DNA of 37,253 bases from Acidobacteriota bacterium (GTDB lineage: Bacteria; Acidobacteriota; Terriglobia; Acidiferrales; UBA7541): positions 1-37,253 of the forward strand of contig QHZB01000228.1 of assembly GCA_003224525.1 (NCBI GenBank), given 5' to 3'. Shown in pieces: positions 1-8,281 of the stretch. The position numbers and the translations under genes are program-made. The first letter of the stretch is position 1. Every line of letters begins with the position of its first letter. The notes beneath the pieces were generated by a model. That model searched no databases. It had not been told where the DNA came from and saw only the letters and a list, made by a program, of their open reading frames with translations.

Positions 1-698
1 AGCCGCTTGGCAATATCGAGCGGCGCCGCGCGGCGCGCTAACGCGATGACGCGCACTCCGCGCCTTGAAAGCATGCGGACAAACTTTAATCCGATAGGAC
101 CGCAGCCGATCACCGCGGCGGTATCTCCGGCACGCACTTCCATTTCGTGAATTCCACGAAGCACGCAGGCCAGGGGTTCGGCCAGCGCGGCGCTCTGATC
201 GTCCACCGAGTGCGGCACTTCCAGCATATTTTCCACGACGATGCGGCCGGGGATGCGCATGTAATCGGCGTAGGCGCCGTTGTTGAACAACAGGTCGTCG
301 CAAAGATTTTCCTGGCCACGGCGGCAGTGATAGCAGCGCAAACAAGGCGCGGAATTCGCGGCGATAACGCGCATGCCGATCCGCCAGCGTGGATCCACCC
401 GCTTGCCGACGGCCGCGATCTCGCCGACCAGCTCGTGGCCAAAGACGGCCGGCGGTTGAATCATTTTCGCGTGATAGCCGCGCTTCCAGACTTTGAGGTC
501 GGTACCGTCGGTAAGCGCCAGCCGGACGCGCACCAGGACTTCGTCGGCGGCCAAAGCGGGCACGTCGATTTTTTCAATGCGAAGATCTTCGCTGCCATAC
601 AACACCGCCGCGGTCATCTTCGAGGGCACCGTGGCGTGGGTTACGGCAGCTTTCACTTCTTCGCCTACTTCCAACTTCTTTGGCGTCGTCGTGCTCAT
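1..698 (-). CDS. Zinc-dependent medium-chain dehydrogenase (partial, 3' end outside window)
   Basis: Medium-chain dehydrogenase/reductase of the sorbitol/threonine dehydrogenase type; an NAD(P)-linked alcohol/ketone redox role is expected from the family. The frame is open from ATG at 698 to the window edge (about 232 codons), so the C-terminus is missing. Visible are the GHE motif (H88-E89), the four-cysteine structural zinc loop C119-x2-C122-x2-C125-x7-C133, and the Rossmann motif GCGPIGLKF near residue 200. Odd: the usual catalytic zinc cysteine (C of CGTD) is Asp64 (TDGTD). Asp at this place is known in some haloarchaeal glucose dehydrogenases, so zinc binding may persist. The start codon overlaps the stop of the upstream dehydrogenase as ATGA, so it is the sixth gene of the hopanoid operon. 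Substrate unknown. Confidence 0.9.
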   Translation of the reverse strand, partial: MSTTTPKKLEVGEEVKAAVTHATVPSKMTAAVLYGSEDLRIEKIDVPALAADEVLVRVRLALTDGTDLKVWKRGYHAKMIQPPAVFGHELVGEIAAVGKRVDPRWRIGMRVIAANSAPCLRCYHCRRGQENLCDDLLFNNGAYADYMRIPGRIVVENMLEVPHSVDDQSAALAEPLACVLRGIHEMEVRAGDTAAVIGCGPIGLKFVRMLSRRGVRVIALARRAAPLDIAKR

Positions 699-1801
699 GC
701 GTGTGTGATCAAAATCTTGAGTGATTCCGCCGTCGGCTTGGCGGCCAGATCCAACCCTTCTTGGATTCTAGCCAGCGGAAAACGGTGCGTCACAATTTCC
801 ATGACCGGCAGTTCCTTTTTCAGCACCAGGTCAGCCCCTGCTTCTTGGATGTCCACGGCCGCACTATAGCTGCCCAGGATTTCTTTTTCGTCGATCCCCA
901 CGGCCGCAGCGGGAAACTCAATCCTGCTTACCGGGTCGTTTGCGGCAAACAGAAGTATACGTCCACCGGGCCTTGCCGCTGCCAGCGCATCGACGACAAC
1001 AGACGGGTGCGCCACCGCAACCAAAACCGCATCGGCGCCTCGACCCTCCGTTCGGGCCTTCATATGTTCCACAAGCTTACCATCACTGGGGTCAAAGGAC
1101 TCTAACGCTCCTAAAGTTAAGCTCTTCGCGCGCCGGACGGCCATGGGGTCGCTGGTATAGAGCTTCGCACCCTGCAGATTTGCCACCATCTGCAATTGCA
1201 GGCCGATGGGGCCGCAGCCGACGATCAATACCGTTTCGCCTGCCGTTACGCGAGCCTTCTGCACGGCTTTCAGAATCGTGTTGATCGGCTCGATGAACGT
1301 GGCTTCCTCGAAACTAACGTCATCGGGCAGGGCCACGATCCCGCGTTCGGCCACCCAGGGCATGGCTTTCACGTATTCGGCGAATCCGCCGCCGTTTGGC
1401 GCGAATCCGCCTGTCAGTCCCGTGGTCTTGTACAGTTTGCATTGGGAGAAAAGGCGTCGTTCGCAATAGAAACAGTTCCCGCAGGGAATGTGATGGAAAC
1501 TCATCACGCGGTCGCCGAGCTTCCATTTCGTGACGCCGCGGCCAACTGCAACCACCGCGCCTGCCAATTCATGTCCAAGGATTTGCGGAGGCGGAACGTA
1601 AGCGTGAAAAATCTTCTTGATATCTGTGCCGCAGACCCCGCAAGCGGCAACTTTGATGAGGACTTCGCCGTCGCCCACTTCGGGAACAGGGACTTCCTCG
1701 ACGCGGACGATTCCCTTTTCGCGGTAGACACCGGCGCGCATGGTCTTGGGGATTGGACCCAGCGTCTTCACGGCTTCTAGCGTTGTCCCGGTCCGGCTCA
1801 T
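695..1801 (-). CDS. Zinc-dependent medium-chain alcohol dehydrogenase in hopanoid operon
   Basis: Full-length (368 aa) member of the zinc MDR family. It has the catalytic cysteine (CGVCGTD, C57), GHE (H77-E78), a structural zinc loop CGNCFYCERRLFSQC, and the dinucleotide motif GCGPIGLQ, so it should be an active NAD(P)-dependent dehydrogenase or reductase. Its start overlaps the hpnG-like stop by ATGA and its own stop overlaps the next dehydrogenase start the same way, which indicates translational coupling. Context suggests a redox step on the hopanoid side chain, for example reduction of the open aldehyde form of ribosylhopane to bacteriohopanetetrol; this is inference, as the standard hpn gene set does not include it. 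A general sugar-alcohol dehydrogenase carried in the operon is the alternative. Confidence 0.9.
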   Translation of the reverse strand: MSRTGTTLEAVKTLGPIPKTMRAGVYREKGIVRVEEVPVPEVGDGEVLIKVAACGVCGTDIKKIFHAYVPPPQILGHELAGAVVAVGRGVTKWKLGDRVMSFHHIPCGNCFYCERRLFSQCKLYKTTGLTGGFAPNGGGFAEYVKAMPWVAERGIVALPDDVSFEEATFIEPINTILKAVQKARVTAGETVLIVGCGPIGLQLQMVANLQGAKLYTSDPMAVRRAKSLTLGALESFDPSDGKLVEHMKARTEGRGADAVLVAVAHPSVVVDALAAARPGGRILLFAANDPVSRIEFPAAAVGIDEKEILGSYSAAVDIQEAGADLVLKKELPVMEIVTHRFPLARIQEGLDLAAKPTAESLKILITHA

Positions 1802-2562
1802 CGCGCCGCCACCTCTTGGAGTTCAGGTGGAGGCCAACCGTGGCTACGGAGGGAAAGCTCCTTAATAAATACCTCCAGAAAATGACAGAGTGCCTCTGCG
1901 GCCGTGTGACTGTGTCTTCCCAGCCGGATCAAAGCCGGCAATTGCAACGGATGTGACGCCAAATGTTTGACCACTCCGCCAATCTTCACGCGTCCCCGCT
2001 CGTCCACGGTCGTCGAAATATCGGCTGGCATGTCCTCGTCAAAGCGGTCGCTGACCACCCGGATTGCTACTGCAGGCAGTTTCTTTTCTTTTGCCACCGA
2101 CAATATCGCGAAGCTCTCCATATCGACTGCGTCAGCAAATGGACTCAAGCGTTGCTTCTCTTCCACCGTGGCAATCACTTTGTCTGTCGTGAGGAACATC
2201 GCTGCCTCAATCGCCCGATTCACACAAGCCGCCCAAAATAAATTGCGGGAACACTCAATGGTCTTGGATTTTCCGAGTAGCTGAACGGCGCGCGCGGCCA
2301 ATATATCGCCGACCTTGTGGGTCCCCTTGAGAGAACCTGCGAAACCTGATGCGATACAAATCGTATGAGGAGCGGCCATCGCTACTGCGGCTCCTCGGCG
2401 GGCATTCTCCATACCCATGCCGGTCACGACAAAATCTACGGTGGCGCGGCCGATCTGGCACCGAAACATCTCAAGACCATTGAGGTGTACTGGTTCTAGC
2501 GTTCTGAGCTTGCGCCAGGGGGCGAATTCGGCTTCGACGGCGAATGTGACAAGGATACGCAT
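1798..2562 (-). CDS. hpnG: HpnG-like hopanoid nucleosidase/phosphorylase
   Basis: 254 aa protein of the purine nucleoside phosphorylase/MTA-SAH nucleosidase fold. It starts MRILVTFAVEAEFAPW, carries a VTGMGMENAR loop near residues 46-55, the DAVDMESFAI ribose-binding segment with its key Glu, and VVSDRFDEDMP, in which the Asp of SDRFDE is the usual base-binding acid. In hopanoid producers HpnG removes adenine from adenosylhopane to give ribosylhopane (or its phosphate). The position between hpnA-like and dehydrogenase genes downstream of shc supports that assignment over a general MTA/SAH nucleosidase. It starts 50 bp after the hpnA stop; the gap holds a perfect palindrome. Confidence 0.82.
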   Translation of the reverse strand: MRILVTFAVEAEFAPWRKLRTLEPVHLNGLEMFRCQIGRATVDFVVTGMGMENARRGAAVAMAAPHTICIASGFAGSLKGTHKVGDILAARAVQLLGKSKTIECSRNLFWAACVNRAIEAAMFLTTDKVIATVEEKQRLSPFADAVDMESFAILSVAKEKKLPAVAIRVVSDRFDEDMPADISTTVDERGRVKIGGVVKHLASHPLQLPALIRLGRHSHTAAEALCHFLEVFIKELSLRSHGWPPPELQEVAAR

Positions 2563-2583
2563 TGATTCAAAGTTCGAGAAACA

Positions 2584-2599
2584 CCGGTCTAAAGACCGG
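2584..2599. repeat. Perfect 16-bp palindrome between hpnA and hpnG
   Basis: CCGGTCTAAAGACCGG is fully self-complementary over two 7-nt arms around AA. It lies in the only sizeable intergenic space (50 bp) inside the hopanoid operon, about 20 bp upstream of the hpnG start. It may be a small REP-like intergenic element, an RNA stem modulating expression of the distal genes, or a protein site. No run of T follows on the minus strand, so it is not a standard terminator. Confidence 0.5.
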
Positions 2600-2612
2600 C
2601 CACTGCAAAACC

Positions 2613-3632
2613 TTAAGCGGCGGCGTGGGCCATGCGCTTGGCGCGGCTTTTCGCGATGTAACCGTTCGCTTCGTACCAGCGCACCGCACGCTCGAGCGCC
2701 GCGGCAACCGGCCCCGCTTGAAATCCCAATTCACGCTTGGCGCGCGCGCAATCCACAAACATCATGTGGCGCGCGATTTTGACGCCTTCGACCGGAATGC
2801 CGGGCTCGCGCCCGACCAGCCGCGCAAAAGCCGTATTGGCATAGGCTACACCCAGCGCGAGTCCATGAGGAATTTTCAAAATGGGCGCGCGCAGACCGGT
2901 TATCTTCGCGAGTGTGTCCAGCATCTGCTTCAGCGTCAGATTCTCTCCGCCCAGCAGGTAGCGCTCGCCGACTTTGCCCTTTTCGGCGATCAGCAGGTGC
3001 CCTGCCGCGCACTCTTCCACGCCGACAAAATTCAGGCCGGTCTTCACGTAGCCGGGCATCTTGCCATTCAAAAAATCCAAAATAATCTTTCCGGTGGGCG
3101 TCGGCTTCCAATCCCATGGACCTACCGGCGTGGTCGGCATGGCCACAATGACCGGCAATCCGCTCTTCGCAGCGCCAAGCGCTTCCTTTTCCGCCATCCA
3201 CTTCGAGCGCTTGTAGTGGCCCACCATTTCTTCGAGCTTGGCGTCGGTGAATTCATTCGGATGCTGCGGCCGGTCGACGGCAATGGTTGCCACCGTGCTG
3301 GTGTAAATCAACTGCTCAACGCCGGCGCGCTTCGCGGCGTACAGAAGATTTTTTGTTCCGCCGACGTTGGAATCGTATATGTCTTGCTTGCGCTTGGCCC
3401 ACAAGCGGTAATCCGCGGCGACGTGAAAAACGCGCTTCACGCCTTTCATCGCGCGATCGAGCGAGGCGGGATCGCGCAGATCCCCGGTCACATACTCGAG
3501 GGGCAAATCCGCAATGGCGCGGTTGGTGCTCGAAGCGCGCAGGAGCACGCGCACGTCGTCGCCGCGGGCCACCAACTGCCGTGTCACGTGGCTGCCAAGG
3601 AAGCCCGCCGCGCCTGTGACCAGCGTGCTCAT
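2613..3632 (-). CDS. hpnA: HpnA-like NAD-dependent epimerase/dehydratase
   Basis: 339 aa extended short-chain dehydrogenase. It begins with the NAD-binding TGAAGFLGSH motif (residues 6-15), has a YTSTVATIA strand with Ser/Thr near the active site, and the catalytic pair in HYKRSKWMAEKEA (YxxxK). The family name HpnA comes from its regular linkage to squalene-hopene cyclase; it is thought to act on a sugar or hopanoid-linked substrate, but the reaction is not firmly known. Start and the stop of the upstream radical SAM fragment share ATGA. It sits in the expected place in the operon, so the assignment rests on both sequence and context. Confidence 0.85.
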   Translation of the reverse strand: MSTLVTGAAGFLGSHVTRQLVARGDDVRVLLRASSTNRAIADLPLEYVTGDLRDPASLDRAMKGVKRVFHVAADYRLWAKRKQDIYDSNVGGTKNLLYAAKRAGVEQLIYTSTVATIAVDRPQHPNEFTDAKLEEMVGHYKRSKWMAEKEALGAAKSGLPVIVAMPTTPVGPWDWKPTPTGKIILDFLNGKMPGYVKTGLNFVGVEECAAGHLLIAEKGKVGERYLLGGENLTLKQMLDTLAKITGLRAPILKIPHGLALGVAYANTAFARLVGREPGIPVEGVKIARHMMFVDCARAKRELGFQAGPVAAALERAVRWYEANGYIAKSRAKRMAHAAA

Positions 3633-4343
3633 CCGGCTTTGATGCCTTCTTCATCCGCTCTTGCTTCGTGTTCGAGGTGCACCGCTGAAGCGCCAGCTGC
3701 CGGCACGCTCGGCGGTTCGCCGAGGAGCACTGGTCCAGCAAGTTGTGAAAAGGACTCCCACCAAAAATTTCCGATCCGTTTACGGGATTCGGTAGATTTC
3801 TGCGACAAATCTTGAGCGGCCGGAAAGGCGGAATTCGATTCGCCACGGGTGGGCGAGATTACAAATCCATCCACATCCAGAGAATGCGCCAGGTGGAACA
3901 ACCCCGCTGCATCGCTCATTTCCGTTTCCGGAGTAACGCGCACGTGAACGCAGATCAAAAATCCAGAGAGCTTCGCGGCGCGGATGCCCTCCATGGCAAG
4001 TTCCGATGCTCCCCGCCGGAGGCCGCTGGAGGTGCGATGCGGCGCGCCAGACTCCAGACGAACGGTTAGAAAGAGCCGCGACACCGGCTGAAACTCATGA
4101 ATGCGGCGGCGGAGAAGAGTTCCAGCGGTTTCGAGAAAAACAAAATGACCGCTCTGGGCGATGGCGCGAACCAGATGCGCAATGCCTGGATGACACAGCG
4201 GTTCGCTTCCCCCGATCCAAATGACCGGCGAGCGGTGCCGCATCCACGAATTGGATGGGGCGGGCGCCTTGCGCGAGACGCAGCTTCTGGGCGAGCCGGG
4301 CCATGGTGAGTTCCGCGGTAAGCCGCAGGGGGAAGCGCATCAT
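3629..4343 (-). pseudogene. HpnH-like radical SAM gene, frameshifted and lacking the iron-sulfur segment
   Basis: Two frames join near 4240. The first, from ATG 4343 (or 4340), reads MMRFPLRLTAELTMARLAQK and on to ...ARPIQFVDAA. The second continues with HRSPVIWIGGSEPLCHPG and FVFLETAGTLLRRRIHEF. Laid on the general HpnH pattern (N-terminal KQKLRG-type stretch, CxxxCxxC cluster, then VVSIPGGEPL, then TNALLL), the N-terminus and the GGEPL part are present, but the roughly 30 residues holding CxxxCxxC are gone and the frame changes at that point. Later segments such as AMEGIRAAKLSGF and SLDVDGFVISP also match the HpnH barrel. HpnH joins adenosine to diploptene; this copy could not bind the cluster. 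It begins 5 bp after the shc stop and ends in ATGA with hpnA. It may be a true internal deletion, an assembly error, or a lineage-specific cluster-less paralogue. Confidence 0.7.
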
Positions 4344-4348
4344 GCGCT

Positions 4349-6364
4349 CTAAAACCCACGGCGCAGCCGGAATTCGCTGGGCTGGAATTTCAGCGCCACG
4401 TACTCATCCGCGCCGCGCGACTGGTGGGAATAGCGCGCCAGCGCATAGACCGGAAAGGAATTCCTGTAAAGGTGGTATTTCAGGTAAAACACGCCCGGGA
4501 AACCTGTGCCGGTGAAATCCGGCTCGCTCCATGAGCCATCTTCTTTCTGCTGGTGCACGAGGTAGGAAACCGCTTTGACGATGGCAGGCTCGTGGAGATC
4601 CCCGCCCGCGAGCAACCCAATCAAACCCCAAGCCGTCTGCGAGGGCGTGCTCGGTCCCTGCCCTTTTGTGGCCGGCATCTCATAGCTTCGCAGCGACTCG
4701 CCGAAACTGCCGTCGGCTTTCTGCATCGTGCGAAGCCAGAGCAAGGCGCGCTGGCAGTAATCGCGCGCGGTCAGCGAAACGGTTTCCAAGGCGCGCAATA
4801 CGCCGCTGGTTCCGTAAACGTAGTTGACGCCCCAGCGGCCGAACCAGGAACCGTCGTCGGATTGGTCTTTCAGCAGAAACTTCACGGCGCGCTGAATGGC
4901 GGGATGTTCCGCGGGCCAGCCAAACCTGCCGAGGCACTCGACCACGCGAGCGCTGACATCGGCTGTGGAAGGATCGATCATCGCGTTGTGATCCGCGAAA
5001 GGAATGTTGCAGAGGAACTTTTGGTCATTGTCGCGGTCAAACGCGCCCCAGCCTCCGTCGCGGTTCTGCATGCTGAGCAACCATTGGATTCCTCGGCGTA
5101 TGGCGCCTTCCATGCGCTCGGGATCGGGGTACTTCACGCGCTGAAGAGCCATCAGCACAAACGCGGTGTCGTCGACGTCGGGATAAAAATCGTTGCGAAA
5201 TTCAAAAGCCCAGCCGCCCGGTTCGGCGTCTTTGTTCTTCACCTGCCAATCGCCCGGCCCGAGCACTTGCTTCGAGAGCATCCAGTCCGCGGCCTTCACC
5301 ATGGCGGGATGATCCGCGGGCAATCCGGCTTCTTCCAGGGCAACCATGGCGATGCAGGTATCCCAAACCGGCGAAACGCACGGCTGCATGCGGATGGTGT
5401 CGCCTTCTTCAATTTCAAATCGCGAAAATTCCTTGATTTCCCGCCAGGTCAGCGGATCGTCCGGGCCATGTCCCAGGGCCATCAGTGCGAAAATCGAATT
5501 CATCATCGCCGGGTAGATCGCGGCAAGTCCCTCGGTCCGCTCGATGTGATTCAGCATCCAGGTCTTCGCTTCGCGGAGCGCGCGCTGGCGCAGCGGCTTC
5601 CAGGGCAATTTCTCGTAGAGCTTTAATCCGCGATCCAACGCCAGGAAAACGTTTTTCCAGGAGATGAGCTGGGTACTCCAATCAAAAGCCGCGGTCTTTC
5701 GCGTGGGGTCCTTGAACAATTCATCGACGCGCGCGCGCTCCGGCAAGCGCCAAGCAGGCCGAAGCGAGGAAAGGATGGCCATCGGAATCACGATGCCGCG
5801 CGTCCACGAAGACATTTCGTAAATGTTGAAATAGAACCAGTTCGGTAGGAGCATCAGCTCCGGCGGGATCGAAGGAACAAGCTCCCATCCGACCACGCCG
5901 ATCAGGGCCAGGTAAAAACGCACGTAGGAATTCGTATGCTCGAGGCCGCCGAGAAGATGGACGGTCTCGCGTGCTTGCACCATATGACGCGCTTCCGTGG
6001 AGTCGCCCGCCAGCTTCAAGGCGAAATATGCTTTGCAGGTAGCGTTCAGCTCCGAAGGCCCACCAGGATAGATAGCCCAGCCGCCGTCGGCGAGTTGCCG
6101 GCGGCGTACGTAGTTGGCAAGTTTGGCAATACGCTCCGGATCGGCCTTTCCCAGAACGTGCAAATAGTAGATGTAATCGGATTCGAGGGTGGTGTCCGCT
6201 TCGAGCTCGCCCTGCCAGTATCCTTCCGCTGCCTGGACGGAAAGGAGATGATTTGCGCCGCGCTCGATGGTTTTTTCAAGACGCTCCACCCAATCCTGTT
6301 CCTGCCAAGACGCAGGCACGGGTCGAACGGGAATCTCTTGTCCCATTCGGGCGAATGAGGCCAT
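4349..6364 (-). CDS. shc: Squalene-hopene cyclase
   Basis: Cyclises squalene to hopene/hopanol at the membrane, the entry step of hopanoid synthesis. The 671 aa length is normal. The catalytic DxDD is DVDD at residues 396-399, and several QW repeats are visible, e.g. LADGGWAIYPGG, GGWAFEFRNDFYPD, NRDGGWGAFDRDND, DDGSWFGRWGVNYVYG and KADGSFGES. I chose ATG 6364 over the longer TTG at 6391 because GGGGGAG lies just before it. It is the first gene of the minus-strand hopanoid operon, 5 bp from the HpnH-like fragment. A strong predicted promoter lies at 6513-6541, giving a leader of roughly 140 nt. Stop codon is TAG. Confidence 0.97.
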   Translation of the reverse strand: MASFARMGQEIPVRPVPASWQEQDWVERLEKTIERGANHLLSVQAAEGYWQGELEADTTLESDYIYYLHVLGKADPERIAKLANYVRRRQLADGGWAIYPGGPSELNATCKAYFALKLAGDSTEARHMVQARETVHLLGGLEHTNSYVRFYLALIGVVGWELVPSIPPELMLLPNWFYFNIYEMSSWTRGIVIPMAILSSLRPAWRLPERARVDELFKDPTRKTAAFDWSTQLISWKNVFLALDRGLKLYEKLPWKPLRQRALREAKTWMLNHIERTEGLAAIYPAMMNSIFALMALGHGPDDPLTWREIKEFSRFEIEEGDTIRMQPCVSPVWDTCIAMVALEEAGLPADHPAMVKAADWMLSKQVLGPGDWQVKNKDAEPGGWAFEFRNDFYPDVDDTAFVLMALQRVKYPDPERMEGAIRRGIQWLLSMQNRDGGWGAFDRDNDQKFLCNIPFADHNAMIDPSTADVSARVVECLGRFGWPAEHPAIQRAVKFLLKDQSDDGSWFGRWGVNYVYGTSGVLRALETVSLTARDYCQRALLWLRTMQKADGSFGESLRSYEMPATKGQGPSTPSQTAWGLIGLLAGGDLHEPAIVKAVSYLVHQQKEDGSWSEPDFTGTGFPGVFYLKYHLYRNSFPVYALARYSHQSRGADEYVALKFQPSEFRLRRGF

Positions 6365-6512
6365 TAGTGCTCCCCCAGAGCGGAACGACAATCTGGCATG
6401 TCCAGCAGACCTATACAGTCAACATTAAAATCAGTCTAACTGCCGTGTTGCGCATCACTTCCCCACAAAAGCAGCGCGGCGGTTAGGGTTCGGGTACCAC
6501 GGGTACTATTAA

Positions 6513-6541
6513 ATTATCGCCGCCTTTGCCGCCATGGTCAA
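6513..6541 (-). promoter_or_regulatory. Predicted sigma70-type promoter of the hopanoid operon
   Basis: On the minus strand, TTGACC (6541-6536) and GATAAT (6518-6513) are separated by exactly 17 bp; each hexamer matches consensus at 5 of 6 positions. It lies in the 210 bp gap between the P-loop gene stop (6575) and shc, so the hopanoid genes probably have their own promoter and do not depend on readthrough from lpxD. Confidence 0.6.
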
Positions 6542-6574
6542 CGGATAAGATGCGCCATTCCCAACCACGCCTTG

Positions 6575-7267
6575 TCAAATCGAAACACTTGGGGGGCCCT
6601 CCAGCATTCGATGCACGAGCACGCGCAGCGGCTCAGCCAAGGGCTCACCCTCGCGTTGCGAGACAGGTGGTTTTTCTCGAAGCAAACGTGAGGGAAGCTT
6701 CATCCACGCCGGTCCCATCGCTGGGAAAATATCCGACGACCCTCGCAGCACTAAAGCATCCGCGCGGTCCAGCGCCACGCGAGCCGAACCCTTGAAATCT
6801 TCCTTCGCCGGATCGACCACAGAAAAATAGAGGCTGGGCCTCAGGAACTGAAGCAAGGAATTGCTTTCCACAATCAGGGGTGGCAACTCCCCCTGGGCAT
6901 CTGCAGTCGTTTCCTGCAAGGCAGTCCTCAGGAGTGGCAGGCCTTCAGCGAGAAACCCCTGTTTGGTTCTGAGCCAGAACGATCGCCGCGCTCCGGCTGA
7001 AAGGAAACGGGCACTATCCGTTCCCGTGTCCGCCTGCAACTCCCAGTTGATCGCCGAGACGTGTTCATCCGGCGCGCAAGCGCAATTCTCTCCATTCTGC
7101 GCGCAGACACCGTGCCCATACTGGGTGATCTTTCCCGCGATCCAGTTCGCGGGACGAAACGCGGAGATCACATCGCACACGAGTTGCGTCTTCCCAATGC
7201 TGCGCGTGTGCCCGCCAACAACGATCACCCGCCACTGCGCCGGCGATTTCTTGTCATTTGCCGCCAA
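6575..7267 (-). CDS. MobB-like P-loop protein of unknown role downstream of lpxD
   Basis: About 230 aa. A Walker A motif [13 protein letters not shown] sits at residues 17-29 after a hydrophobic strand (WRVIVVGG), resembling MobB-type NTPases. A small cysteine cluster follows ([16 protein letters not shown]), then [35 protein letters not shown] and RADALVLRG. The best start is TTG 7267: it overlaps the lpxD end and has GAGGAA at a good distance; a longer frame reaching 7381 would lie inside lpxD. MobB proteins assist molybdenum-cofactor dinucleotide formation, but no moa/mob gene is nearby, so function is not assigned. The cysteines could bind a metal. It ends the lpxL-lpxD transcription unit. 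Confidence 0.7.
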   Translation of the reverse strand: MAANDKKSPAQWRVIVVGGHTRSIGKTQLVCDVISAFRPANWIAGKITQYGHGVCAQNGENCACAPDEHVSAINWELQADTGTDSARFLSAGARRSFWLRTKQGFLAEGLPLLRTALQETTADAQGELPPLIVESNSLLQFLRPSLYFSVVDPAKEDFKGSARVALDRADALVLRGSSDIFPAMGPAWMKLPSRLLREKPPVSQREGEPLAEPLRVLVHRMLEGPPSVSI

Positions 7268-8276
7268 GCTTTTCCTCAATTCCTTTGATGCGCACGGCCA
7301 GTTCCGGCAGCCGGCCATACCATGCGAACAACTCTTTGAATTTTTGCAGCGAACGAGCCGGTGTTCCCCAAACTGTCTCACCGCTGCGAATGGTTTTTCC
7401 TCCGAGCACGCCGCTTTGCCCGCCGATCACCGCACCGTCCTCCAGTTTGCAGCGCTCGCCAAAGCCCGCCTGTCCGCCCACAACCACGTGCTTTCCAAAT
7501 ACGCAAGACCCGGACAATCCTGCCAGGGCTGCAATCACCGTGTGCGCCCCGATCTGACAGTTGTGCCCCACGTGCACGAGATTGTCCAGCTTCACGCCTT
7601 CCGCGAGGCGGGTGTCGTCGAGTGAACCGCGATCGATCGTGGTGTTCGCCCCGATTTCCACGTCATCGGCAATCTCCACGATCCCCGCCTGCGGAAATTT
7701 CCAATGCTTTCCCTCACCGAAAGCATATCCGAAACCGTCCGCCCCAATCACCGCGCCTGAATGAACCTCCACGCGATTCCCCAGGCGTACGCCGGCGTAC
7801 AGCGTGACCCGCGGATGAATGCGGCAATTCTCCCCGATCCAACAACCTGCGCCGATCACCGAGTGTGCGCCGATCTGCGTGCCAGCGCCAACATGGGCAT
7901 CTTCACCAACCACGGCGTACGCCCCGATACCGGCCTCCGGCGCTACCTGCGCGAGCGCCGCGACGATCGCCGTCGGATGAATCCCCGAAGCAATCGGGGC
8001 GCGCCCCAGCAGCAGTTCTGCTGCTCGCGCGAACGCCACTTTGGGCTGCCCACTCCGCAATACGGTTTTTCCCGCTAACGTTATTCCCTCAGCCGCAATA
8101 ACACAGATCGCAGCCGAAGCCGCGGCCCGCTGCGCATGCTTCGCGGATTCCACATAGATCAAATCGCGCGCTCCCGCGCGCTCCGGCGCAGCAACTCCGC
8201 CAAGTTCGGCTGCGCCATCGCCCTCCAGCTTCGCGCCAATCGCTTCGGCCACTTCCTTAGCAGTTCGTCTCATCAT
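7254..8276 (-). CDS. lpxD: UDP-3-O-(acyl)glucosamine N-acyltransferase
   Basis: Third step of lipid A synthesis: transfers a hydroxyacyl chain from ACP to the amino group of UDP-3-O-acylglucosamine in the cytoplasm. The 340 aa length is typical. An N-terminal uridine-binding domain (about 1-95) is followed by a left-handed beta helix of hexapeptide repeats ([19 protein letters not shown] and others), the GADGFGYAF loop near 178-186, the catalytic-histidine motif HVGHNCQIG around 235-243, and a C-terminal helix. A GAGG ribosome site precedes ATG 8276/8273. It lies 5 bp after the lpxL-like gene. It supports a lipid A-containing outer membrane. Confidence 0.96.
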   Translation of the reverse strand: MMRRTAKEVAEAIGAKLEGDGAAELGGVAAPERAGARDLIYVESAKHAQRAAASAAICVIAAEGITLAGKTVLRSGQPKVAFARAAELLLGRAPIASGIHPTAIVAALAQVAPEAGIGAYAVVGEDAHVGAGTQIGAHSVIGAGCWIGENCRIHPRVTLYAGVRLGNRVEVHSGAVIGADGFGYAFGEGKHWKFPQAGIVEIADDVEIGANTTIDRGSLDDTRLAEGVKLDNLVHVGHNCQIGAHTVIAALAGLSGSCVFGKHVVVGGQAGFGERCKLEDGAVIGGQSGVLGGKTIRSGETVWGTPARSLQKFKELFAWYGRLPELAVRIKGIEEKLGGK

Positions 8277-8281
8277 CTACC

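Noticed and set aside
4553-5626. Long plus-strand frame opposite the squalene-hopene cyclase
   Set aside because: It lies within shc on the other strand and shows no family motif; a GC-rich shadow frame.
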